From positions 35,229,555 to 35,293,554 of the forward strand of contig OZ022576.1 in the NCBI GenBank assembly GCA_963669155.1: a stretch of 64,000 nucleotides of DNA, read 5' to 3'. This DNA comes from Arbacia lixula. Taxonomy: Eukaryota > Echinodermata > Echinoidea > Arbacioida > Arbaciidae. Numbering within the stretch: the first letter of the stretch is position 1; the number at the start of each line of letters is the position of its first letter. Below are positions 23,099 through 33,551 of the stretch, piece by piece. The notes beneath the pieces were generated by a model. That model searched no databases. It was not told the DNA's origin and worked only from the letters and a program-made list of their open reading frames with translations. The position numbers were made by a program, and so were the translations under genes.

Positions 23099-26000
23099 TT
23101 AATGGCTGTCTTCAGAGGGGATTGCACCGTTACTTGAAGCAGGACCGCTTGCTGCCTCGCTTTTCTTCAGTAGTCTGTGCTTCTCCTGTAGCTTGCTGCG
23201 GTACTGGGCATACGCCGCATCCAGGCGGGTTTGCAGGGCAGCCATCACAGAGCATGCATCAATGGCTGCATTGAATACAACAAGAATGATGTAAGGACAG
23301 ACGCTCAGCTTTCAAATGCGCACATAAGCTTATTTCTTTATCTGGTCCCAACGATAAGACACACCACTTCAAAATACAATGACATGCAGAAACATTTATC
23401 AATGCAAACAAAAGCAATAACATGGATTACATCAAATATGTAGGATGGTAAACACAGCTGAAAGGCCTGCAAAAAAATTGAGCACAAATTTAAACTTTGA
23501 ATGAAAAAAAGAATTATATTACATTAAAATATTTTGAAAGCAGCAGGTTTGTACACTGAGTTTGAATTCAACAGATCTCAGAGCATGCTGCTTGCTTCAG
23601 TTGTTGTTTTCCTCTCAAGAGTTTCACAGACAGACAATGTCTTGCAAGAACTTTCATCACCTATGCCACTGCCTATCATAATTTAAAGATTCAAGATTAA
23701 AAATATTTTTCCAATTTTTCTGAGGTTTAAAATTGGGCAGCAAAGAATTGGTCGATATATTTTCACAATCCACTGTGAAGCCACCACATTGCTAAGAGTA
23801 CCTTGCATCTAACTCAGAAGCCTGATATAGCCTGCATTACGAAGGTCATGTCATTACTCATCACTTACCTTCTACAAAGTTCTGCTGCCCATGCAGGAAT
23901 TTAGAATGATTTAAAGTAAAATTCAGAATGCCAATGTATTTTGTACACTTTTGCATTGCATTTCATGGAAAAAAGGGCGAAGCTATGATCTTCTGTGAGA
24001 TTAGAAATCTAAAGAAAGCAGTATCATTCTTCCAAAATCAGAAAATTTGACAGACATGCTTACCATCAACAAAATTCTGCTGCCCATGCCGGAGGGGCTG
24101 AGGTACCAGCACCCCAAACCACAGGAGGGGGTCGGTGGGTACCCTCTGCCTGGAGGACTCCCCTGGGGATGATGATGATGATGATGATGGTGTGGTCAGC
24201 TGGTTAAGGTCTGCGGTCAGGGTCTCTACTGGGTCTTCTGAAGTGGAGGATGGGGGTTTCCTTCTTCTGACAGCTGCAAGAAAGTGGTTAAGAACACATT
24301 GAAAATAAATACTACTTAGAAAATGGGAAAATTTTGTTGTTGTATTCTTTCATTTACACAATACTGTGTTATATTTTGTCATGTGTGCAGTGCTCATTCA
24401 TGGTGTGTTGGTATAAATGTGTCCAATATGTGGTGACCATAGGTCTAAAGGGACAGATGAAAAATTGTGTGAATACAACCTACCCAAAGCAAATCACTGG
24501 TCTGACCTGCTGAGTTTAGATTAATTGCGAAATATGGATGGTACATATATAAGCAGGCATATTTGTTACGTCAATTATAGAACCCATTATATATCAGGTA
24601 TTGGTCTAAAAGTAAGGTGTAAATGGTACCTACCTGAAGTACCCTGTGTCTGTGGAGTGTTGGATTACAGGTCAGGTGTGAATGGTATACCAGTATACCT
24701 GTAGCATCCATTATCTAGTGGGTAATGGTTTAAAAGTTAGGTGTGAATGGTACCTACCTGTAGTACCCAAAGTCTGTTGTGTATTGGATTAAAGGTCAAG
24801 TGTGAATGGTACCTACCCCATAGTACCCATGGTCTGTTAGATGTTGGATTACAGGTGAGGTGTGAATGGTACCTACCTGTGTTGTCAGTAGTATCAGAGT
24901 TGTGCTGGTTTCCCCCTGACTCACTTCCTTCCAGTGACTTCCTCTCTGATCTTTTCATGGCTTTAGTGCGCACCACTTCAAACGTGTGGCAATCACCTTC
25001 GGCTCTGTAATGCAGATGTACACAAAAACATTCCCAAACTGCCACTTACCGGTAAAGCTCTTATTTTACAACTTAAATAGCTCGATATAAAATTCACTCA
25101 AGATTTGACAACCATTGCCATTTGATCAGAGATTTTGTTAGCGAGTACTTACACTATGATTTGCACTTGCAATGAGCTTGTTTTGGAGACATGATCACTT
25201 GATTATTAGCAGTGCAGTGATATAATTTAATCATATGTTTGGTGGATGATGTTGGATGAAAGAGTCCAAGTTGAGAGATAACTACCAGAAATCATGATTG
25301 AATTTGTTTATCTGTTCTGTGAAACAAAATAAGTACCAAACGTGACATAAATTGATTCAGCTGTTATTATGACATCACATTAGAAACATATCCTCAATAG
25401 AGATCACTGAAATTTTACCTCTAAAAAATTGACACTGTTATCTCTTTCAATCAATCATATTTATAAAGAGAGTACCAGTAAAAACAAACAATAACAAAAA
25501 TTTCCCATTAATTGGCACATTCCATATAAGCATATTAGTCCTTTCAGTAAATCTATTTGAATGTGCCTAAAATCTCAATGAAGATTTTAAACAAAGTCTG
25601 TTCATTCACCTTTGACCTCTTAAATATTTGACCAAAAATGTGACAGCTTTTATTTTACTGAGTAAACGAAGTAACCACATAATATTGAAAATATATTTTT
25701 TTTTAATATTGAACTTTGAAGGATTTGATCCACAATCTTATCAGTTCACCAGTTTCATTTTAAAACTGTATATATGCACCAAGTCTTGATTAAATCCGTC
25801 CATGTTCTTCAGAGCCAATCATCCAATGTGTTAACCCTTAACTTATCAATGCAGCATTTTTGCACTGGTAATACACACCATTCCCATAGGACACTATGAA
25901 ATCTGGCAGAGAAGGAGTTAATCAACATTTGCACTACAGTGAAAAGTTGTTTCAAACGTCCATTCTGATCCTACCACAAAGGCAGAGATCCTTACCTTGT

Positions 26001-26647
26001 GGTGATGTGAGCTAGGGCACACATTGAAGTAGTGTCATATTGTAGAGAGCTGACAGCCCCGTTTCCCATCGAGAACCTGGCCTTCGACAAATTCAGAAAG
26101 CCCTGCAACAATCAGAATGAGACAATATTAATACATTTCATTCAAAAATATCAGGTCTTCGGTCCTTAATTACTGGGTGTCAACAATATTTTGTGAAATT
26201 TCCTAAAATTGCATTCTGCTGCACATTTGGTATAGTATTACTATAAAGAATAACATACATGTAAAACAGCACTTTGCTATAAAGAAAAATATTGTACCTG
26301 ATATCTAAAGGCTAAGATACAATTTTTCTTAATTCATTACTGCAATAACAGTTATCTTTGTTACTCGTAAGAAATCAATATATCAAACCATTTTCTCTCC
26401 ACTGACATAATGCACCTTGCAACCAACATTTATACCAGTATATTACTTAGGAAACAAGAGTCCCCTTACACATCGAATACACCAAATGCTAAATATAAAA
26501 TATATCTATGAAGGAGTACATTTTCAATGCACTTACCTCCTTGGTATGTTTCTCAAAACATCTCCTCTGCTCTGACAATTCCTCCAAAACTTGGAAATAA
26601 TTGACAGCCAACTCATCCAGCTCCTCACACACTTGCTGCAGAGACAT
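23099..26647 (-). CDS. CCDC115: CCDC115 (Vma22-like) V-ATPase assembly factor (5 exons, 240 aa)
   Basis: Proposed exons on the minus strand: 26647-26537, 26102-25996, 25004-24877, 24273-24064, 23265-23099. All introns are GT..AG and phases (0,2,1,1) join cleanly; total 723 nt. The N-terminus is helical (MSLQQVCEELDELAVNYFQV). It is followed by GFLNLSKARFSMGNGAVSSL, matching the conserved L.KAR..MG block of CCDC115. The C-terminal half carries DPLLWFGVLVPQPLRHGQQN, the hallmark of the family, and then a helix (ALQTRLDAAYAQYRSKLQEK). In other animals this protein pairs with TMEM199 in the ER-Golgi to assemble the V0 sector of the proton pump. At 240 residues it is longer than the human protein (~180) because of an acidic/Ser-rich linker with a six-Ser run encoded by a TCA/TGA microsatellite. 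An acceptor-like TTCAAACAG just before the start suggests an upstream non-coding exon. Confidence 0.92.
23864..23902 (-). repeat. Partial duplicate of the CCDC115 exon 4 tail with its splice donor
   Basis: On the minus strand this reads CATGGGCAGCAGAACTTTGT followed by AGAAG and GTAAG. The end of exon 4 reads CATGGGCAGCAGAATTTTGT followed by TGATG and GTAAG. About 31 of 35 bases match, frame and phase are kept (HGQQNFVE versus HGQQNFVD), and the donor is intact. It lies in intron 4, ~160 bp downstream of the real donor in transcript direction. Confidence 0.75.
24600..24880 (-). repeat. 60-bp tandem array carrying the CCDC115 exon 3 splice donor
   Basis: About five units with spacing 59-64 bp. 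In minus orientation each begins GTAGGTACCATTCAC or a variant. The first unit in transcript direction supplies the real donor of exon 3 (24876-24871). Units near 24811, 24752 and 24628 repeat the donor hexamer, while the one near 24690 has diverged. Confidence 0.85.
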
Positions 26648-27636
26648 GCTTCTGGTATTCAATCTGTTTGAAGAAAACATGATAGGCAGAGAGAATGGGG
26701 TGGACAATGAATAATCAACACATTTCAATGTTGACTGTCTACTGTATCAGCCATGAAATGTGAGCTTGGAAATATTGCACTTTCAGTTTCAGATAGGCTT
26801 ACTTACCTCTACAGCTTGAAGTACTCAATCCTTTTCGTAAATTCTGAGTTTATTGATGACATGATATATCATACAAATAATGAATGTTTAATGTTTAAAC
26901 AAATATTGCCATTACAAATGTTTTAGAAATAAAAAATATTTTTCAATGACCTCTCTATCCGCCAAAAGACAGTGCTGATGTCAACTCATTGAAAATTAGC
27001 AGGAATGCACACGTACCGTATCATTAGCATAGCTTGTTGAAGCAGTGCAAAATATGCCACAGTGCCTGTTTCACCATAATATATCGCAATTTCTTTGCAT
27101 CCATTGAAAATCTTCAATTTTGGATATTGCCACATTAGAAGGATAGCTAGATAACAACAATAAGAATATAAGATAGCCACCAGCACCACTCATCTGTGAT
27201 TCCAAGGCACTTCACAAGGCACTTCACATCATAATGCTATTTCTCTTTTTCCTGCTTTTGTGCTGTCAGGCAGTCAGTGATGAGTCATAATTTGGTTTAT
27301 ATACTCAGGAATGATATCATGAGTTAAACATCATTTGACTAGCTTGTGAGTATGAGGTGTGTAGACATTAACCTCCCTGACACCCACAGTGAGTGTAACA
27401 GGAAAAAATAGGGTAAAAAATGGGTAGGGTGTCTTCTTTAAATTACACTTTAAAAAAAATAGAGGTGGTTTATTAGTTCCATGGATGACTATGGTGATAC
27501 ACATGATCAAACTTTGCCTAGGCGAAAAATTAAAATGCTTGCTGAACTGCGTTAACTTTGAACTCCTGTCACTGTCAGTGTCAATGATTGGGCTCGACCA
27601 TCACATCAGCATTGCTCTCCTAAACAGGAATAACTG

Positions 27637-27727
27637 ACTCATTAGGGGCATTCCTTAATTCGAATGAAATTTTATGACATACGGCGTTCACAGGAGCCAG
27701 ATGCAATCTCAGCGGATCCAACGACCT
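27637..27727 (-). repeat. Dispersed repeat, inverted partner of 3957-4064
   Basis: The reverse complement reads GTTGGATCCGCTGAGATTGC, then ATCTGGCTCCTGTGAACGCC, then AAGGAATGCCCC. This is the same order as at 3957-4064. Confidence 0.6.
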
Positions 27728-28515
27728 GCACAGTGCAGTCACAAATGCACAGACAGACATGACAGAATTTTCGGTCTCTGAACATTACAGTACAAATTTA
27801 CAGATTCCAACACGTGGGACTACATGCACATTATTCAGCAGACGTCTCAAATTTCAACGGGTGCATGCGCTACCAGATGAACATCATTATTTAACTTTAA
27901 CTGGACAACACAAACTCACTCTTCCAGATAAAGTAGTTAAGTAAGAAAAACTTACACAAATTTAGTTGAAAGGCTGAAGATTTACAAGTTAATAGCTGAT
28001 GACTATTCTCTCGTCTCTGACAGAAATTTTTCCTTTTGACTATGGTGTCTGCAAATACGTTTTTCATAATGAAGTACTACGACATTATTATATCAACATC
28101 ATACACCCTATCCTGTTATGATATTCAATCTCACTCCTCTCATTAATGTTCTGAATCCATCTTGCTCTCTGCTGAAGATTTTTTTAGCAGGAAAACTCAA
28201 CTACATAATTATGCCGGTTATAGTTTTCTAACCAAATGATTGAGAGAATGATAAGTTGAGGAGAAATATTTTGACAAAATGTCGTGATCTTTATCTTTAA
28301 ATAAATAGTTTTGAGATACATGATATCATTTTGTTGTAACTTACAAACCATTTAATATGAATGATTATATAATCATATTTTTAAAAAAGCAGAGTATGAT
28401 TGCTGCAGGGAAATACTTGTGCAGCCATGCAGTGATTAATCTTTAATACAATACTCTATCATATTTTTACCGGATCTACTAGAAAACTGCTCTCTTGAGC
28501 AGCCTGGTTTCCACT

Positions 28516-28634
28516 GCCCTGTTGCATAAAACTTACCATTCATGGTAAGTTTGCTACCAATAGCAACTTGTACGGAAACCTTAAATTTTATCAGCTGTCG
28601 AACGATGTTACCATTGTGGTTACCATTGATGGCA
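28516..28634. mobile_element. GTTGCATAAAA-family element, copy 2 (partial)
   Basis: Starts GCCCTGTTGCATAAAACTTA, like the end of the 21836-21992 element, and has several GGTAAC/GTTACC motifs. The mirrored end is missing or diverged. Confidence 0.55.
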
Positions 28635-28973
28635 GACCATATATCATCCTGCACATTCATTCTTTTATTGTCAAAGTGTTTTGTGAGGATGTACATGCGT
28701 TATGTCAAGCGAAACAACCCATCCATGGGTGACAGTACTGGCCTGGCAAGCCACGAGTTGAGAGATAGGGAAGGTACGACTTCGATCGATTCGTGGAACA
28801 AGCGATATTCAATTGCTTTTGCTTGTTTCTTTTTATTGGTAACTCAATTAATTTTTTCCTGTTTTGTTTATTTGATTGATTGATCGATCATGACTTTATG
28901 AGTGAGTAAGTGATTGTGACTGATTCCCTGAATACGTTCCTTTGATTAGCTGCACATTTGGCAGTCAGGACTG

Positions 28974-29019
28974 ACCATAGAGCTATATTTAGATATTATG
29001 TATAAATATAGCTCTATGG
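28974..29019. repeat. Short palindrome (hairpin)
   Basis: CATAGAGCTATATTTA is inverted as TAAATATAGCTCTATG around a ~12-base loop. The flanks (GGACTGAC and GGGACTGACA) are near direct repeats. Confidence 0.8.
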
Positions 29020-29454
29020 GACTGACAGATCGACTGCAGCCTTATATCAGATGGTTAAGGTCCATGGATCAAATGAAGTCATACGTACATTGATTCATCT
29101 TTAAAATTTTGGCACGAATACGGAACAGAACATCGCACAAAATAATAAAAGTTGAAATGGAGGTTCCCTAGTTACAAATCAACACACTTTATGAAAAAGC
29201 TCACAAAGGTCTTAAAATGTTTGGTTTTAAATTACATAATGCATTCATGTATTGTTGTGTACGGCTTGTTGGTGTTGCGGGATCAACTATAATAGTTGTC
29301 TATAGTGGATTCATGGACTTGAGGTACATTACGTTGTACATTTATTACTCAAACAACTATAATGAATAACTCTCTGTGATGAATATATCTGATGAATCTC
29401 AAATTCTGTAGGCCCATCTGACGAATCTCCTGAAATAACTCGGGAAATGACTAC

Positions 29455-29710
29455 TAAAAAAACTCTGCCTCGAACTATCTGAGCTCTCTGAATATATACT
29501 CTTTCTGTCTCAAGTATGAAGTAAACGAGTGAAATTCCGATACAGAAGGTCGGTTTCTTGGAAAGTTGGATGCATGATGATCTCACAGAAACTGAACCTT
29601 ACCTACGTCATCCTAAATTCCAGTAAATGATGTTCAGGCTAGCCCCATACACTCGAGGGTCAGCTATAACCTTGAGGGTAATTTGGCTTCTGGAAAGTGG
29701 CCATTCACGT
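29455..29710 (-). repeat. Dispersed repeat related to 43430-43553 and 44230-44445
   Basis: In reverse complement it shares the CCACTTTCCAGAA, TTACCCTCAAGGTTATAGCT and CAGTTTCTGTGAGATCA segments in the same order with the two PTP-intron copies. The copy is complete on the side facing the CTTTCTGTCTCAAG segment. Confidence 0.7.
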
Positions 29711-30159
29711 GGAAACATTATTTAGGCGGGGGAGTTATAAAAGGACTTAGGCCTATATCACACAACAGTATACAAACACATTCTATCAAAATGATGTAAA
29801 ACTACCAGAAATGTGATAGGTGACGTAAGAGAAGATGAACAATAAAGGAATTGATTTGTCGCCTCAGTTGGTGAAATAGTAAAAAGCATAATACTTTTCT
29901 GTACAATCTGAGCTTCTTTTTTTTTTAAATGAAAAATTAATTAATTACATCAATTCTTTAATTAATCAAAGAAACATTAATTATCCGTGAAGATCACCTG
30001 CCATTTAAAAAAAAAAGGATAAAATACTTTCACAAGGCTTACAAGAAGTATCCCAATGAACGACATTTATGTAGTTGAGTCGCTTAGATCATGTTACTAT
30101 TTTTTGTCAGTGCAATACGGAAGCTACGGAAGCTTAGAAGTGCCCCCAGAAGACGAGAT

Positions 30160-30575
30160 AATTTAGGACGTGAAGACGAGAAGACGAGACGAGAAGACGA
30201 GAAAAAGAGTCAAGAAGACAAAAAGACAAGATCTTGGATCTCGTCAAGTCGACTTCTGTAGGACGAGAAGACAAAAAGACAAGATCTTGGATCTCGTCAA
30301 GTCGACTTCTGTAAGACGAAAAGACAGAAAGACAAGATGCTGGATCTCGTCAAGTCGACTTCTGTAAGACGAAGAGACAAAAAGACAAGATCTTGGATCT
30401 CATCAAGTCTACTTATGTAGGATGAGAAGACAAGAAGACGAGCTCTTGGATCTCGTCAAGTCGACTTCTGTAAGACAAGAAGACAAAAAGACAAGATCCA
30501 AGGATCTCGGCAAGTCGACTTCTTTAAGACAAGAAGACAAAAAGACAAGATCCTGGATCTCGTCAAGTCGACTTG
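30160..30575 (+). repeat. 52-bp tandem array, left arm of foldback A
   Basis: AAGTCGACTTCTGTA recurs every 52 bp (30249, 30301, 30353 and so on), separated by GAAGACAAAAAGACAAGATC-type purine blocks. Mirrored at ~33150-33510. Confidence 0.9.
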
Positions 30576-30959
30576 ATGATTGAGCTACTTTTGGCGACCA
30601 ATAAGACTTCCGGTCCGCGACCATTAAGACTTCCGTCGTCTGCTACGAGTGAGAACAATAGAATTGGTGCTACGGTGTCTTCAAAAAAACAAATGAGAAT
30701 TTAAAGCGTTAAGTGTAAAATAAAGAGACAAGAAGTGGAATAAAAAATACATTACGTGGCACTTATAAGAAAAACGAAGCTGGATCATTTAAAGGATCTA
30801 ATTATGTCTTTACTTGATATATAAAATAAACGTAAAAACAATCTTCTTCTTCCGTAGAGATGATGAACAAACCCAACTTGGAAAACGATATAAGCGGCGT
30901 ATCGGCAATGTCCTAAAGAAAAAGGCGCGTAATCCTTATCAAAATCCAGGGCTTTTACC

Positions 30960-32760
30960 ACTATCATTTGACACTGAAACTAACTAATGATTTATATCGG
31001 GTAAAAGCTGAATAATTGCTCTACACTCTTATATAGGTGGCATGTCGGAACACTTTGACTGGATCTTACTGTTCCAATTTGAAATATGGGCTCAAACCGG
31101 CGTTTCGGTCAATTTATGCACAGCATTCACAGGATAAACAGAAAATAGTCGTAACTCCTTTAACAATGTTAATACCTTTTAAACTATCGTATGACACTTA
31201 AACTAACTTATGATTTATATCACATAAAAGCTAATTAGTTGATCTACAATCTTAAATAGATGGCATGTCAAAACTTTTTGTCTAGATCTTACTGTTTCAT
31301 TTTGAAATTCGGGCTCAAACAGGCATATCTCGCACGGTATTCCCAAGATTTACTGAAAATGGCCATAACTCTTCCAGAAATGTCGGGGCTTTTAAACCTA
31401 TTGCATGACACTTTAACTAGCTCATGATTTATATGAGGTAAAAGCTGAATAGTTGTTCTTTATCCCCATATAGGTGCCATGTCGGAACTTTTTGATCTAG
31501 TCTTACTGTTGCAATTTGAATTCAGGGCTCAGACCGGCATATTACGAACGGCATTATCAGAATTTACCTAAAATGGCCATAACTCTTAAAAAAATGTCGG
31601 GGCTTTTAAACCCATAGCATGACACTTTAACTAACTAATAAAAAGTATGAGGTCAACGCTGAATAGTTGGTCTTTATCTCCATATAGATTCCATGTCGGA
31701 ACGTTTTGATTCAGTCTTACTGTTGCAGTTTGAATATAGGGCTCAAACCGGCATATGACGCACGGTATTCACCAGATTTACAAAAGATGGCCATAACTCT
31801 TCCAAAAATGTAGGGGTTCTAAACCTATCGCATGACACTTTTACTAACTGATAAATAGTATGAGGTAAAAGCTGAATAATTGCTCTTTACCCCCATATAG
31901 GTCCCATGTCGGAACTTTTGAAGTTTGAAGTCTGAGCTCAAACCGGCATTTCGGAAAATTTACGAACGGCATTATCAGAATTTACCTAGAACGGCCATAC
32001 CTCTTCCAAAACACCCAATCAAAAAGTTCCGACATGGCACCTATATGGGGATAAAAAACAACTATGTAGCTTTGACCTCATACTATTTATTAGTTAGTTA
32101 AAGTGTCATGCGATGGGTTTAAAAGCCCCGACATTTTTTTAAGAGTTATGGCCATTTTAGGTAAATTCTGATAATGCCGTTCGTAATATGCCGGTCTGAG
32201 CCCTGAATTCAAATTGCAACAGTAAGACTAGATCAAAAAGTTCCGACATGGCACCTATATGGGGATAAAGAACAACTATTCAGCTTTTACCTCATATAAA
32301 TCATGAGCTAGTTAAAGTGTCATGCAATAGGTTTAAAAGCCCCGACATTTCTGGAAGAGTTATGGCCACTTTCAGTAAATCTTGGGAATACCGTGCGAGA
32401 TATGCCTGTTTGAGCCCGAATTTCAAAATGAAACAGTAAGATCTAGACAAAAAGTTTTGACATGCCATCTATTTAAGATTGTAGATCAACTAATTAGCTT
32501 TTATGTGATATAAATCATAATAGTTTAAGTGTCATACGATAGTTTAAAAGGTATTAACATTGTTAAAGGAGTTACGACTATTTTCTGTTTATCCTGTGAA
32601 TGCTGTGCATAAATTGACCGAAACGCCGGTTTGAGCCCATATTTCAAATTGGAACAGTAAGATCCAGTCAAAGTGTTCCGACATGCCACCTATATAAGAG
32701 TGTAGAGCAATTATTCAGCTTTTACCCGATATAAATCATTAGTTAGTTTCAGTGTCAAAT
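30960..32760. repeat. ~214-bp inner repeats of foldback A (5 left, 4 right)
   Basis: The left side holds five copies marked by TGACACT..AACTAACT near 30969, 31192, 31407, 31620 and 31834. The right side holds four inverted copies near 32100, 32315, 32525 and 32745. The left extra copy lies in the loop. Units contain ATGTCGGAAC and CAAACCGGCAT. Confidence 0.8.
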
Positions 32761-33149
32761 GATAGTGGTAAAAGCCCTGGATTTTGATAAGGATTACGCG
32801 CCTTTTTCTTTAGGACATTGCCGATACGCCGCTTATATCGTTTTCCAAGTTGGGTTTGTTCATCATCTCTACGGAAGAAGAAGATTGTTTTTTTACGTTT
32901 TTTTTTATATATCAAGTAAAGACATAATTAGATCCTTTAAATGATCCAGCTTCGTTTTTCTTATAAGTGCCACGTAATGTATTTTTTATTCCACTTCTTG
33001 TCTCTTTATTTTACACTTAACGCTTTAAATTCTCATTTGTTTTTTTGAAGACACCGTAGCACCAATTCTATTGTTCTCACTCGTAGCAGACGACGGAAGT
33101 CTTAATGGTCGCGGACCGGAAGTCTTATTGGTCGCCAAAAGTAGCTCAA

Positions 33150-33510
33150 TCATCAAGTCGACTTGACGAGATCCAGGATCTTGTCTTTTTGTCTTCTTGT
33201 CTTACAGAAGTCGACTTGCCGAGATCCTTGGATCTTGTCTTTTTGTCTTCTTGTCTTACAGAAGTCGACTTGACGAGATCCAAGAGCTCGTCTTCTTGTC
33301 TTCTCATCCTACATAAGTAGACTTGATGAGATCCAAGATCTTGTCTCTTTGTCTCTTCGTCTTACAGAAGTCGACTTGACGAGATCCAGCATCTTGTCTT
33401 TCTGTCTTTTCGTCTTACAGAAGTCGACTTGACGAGATCCAAGATCTTGTCTTTTTGTCTTCTTGACTCTTTTTCTCGTCTTCTCGTCTCGTCTTCTCGT
33501 CTTCACGTCC
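33150..33510 (-). repeat. 52-bp tandem array, right arm of foldback A
   Basis: Reverse complement of 30160-30575, with the same unit and the same order of variants, including one unit with TCTACTTATG in place of TCGACTTCTG. Confidence 0.9.
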
Positions 33511-33551
33511 TAAATTTTCTCGTCTTCTGGGGGCACTTCTAAGCTTCCGTA

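Larger units (their letters stand above)
26648..29454. other. Spacer upstream of CCDC115, no gene recognised
   Basis: The CCDC115 promoter and any 5'UTR exon should be in the left part of this stretch, but none is evident. It holds a dispersed repeat (27637-27727), a palindromic-element fragment (28516-28634) and a perfect-looking small palindrome (28974-29019). Confidence 0.5.
30116..33551. mobile_element. Foldback element A
   Basis: The left arm (30116 to ~31700) is the reverse complement of the right arm (~32028 to 33551) with very few mismatches by eye. About 330 bp lie between as a loop. Each arm has an outer array of ~52-bp units containing AAGTCGACTT (seven on each side). Next comes an inner domain of ~400 bp, mostly non-repeated, then a run of ~214-bp direct repeats marked by TGACACTTTAACTAACT. 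The ~60-codon frames found in mirror image at 30785-30967 and 32759-32944 exist because the arms are inverted copies; no known protein resembles them. Confidence 0.88.

Noticed and set aside
22904-23137. Plus-strand 77-codon frame overlapping the last CCDC115 exon
   Set aside because: It is the antisense shadow of the CCDC115 3' end, whose coding sense is minus.
30785-30967. 60-codon frame repeated in mirror image at 32759-32944, as if a conserved small protein
   Set aside because: The two frames are identical because they lie in the inverted arms of foldback A. That alone explains their conservation, and no start context or family similarity is visible.
30160-33510. Regularly spaced ~52-bp repeats that could suggest a CRISPR array
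   Set aside because: The units are contiguous tandem repeats without unique spacers, lie in inverted arms, and the host is an animal.
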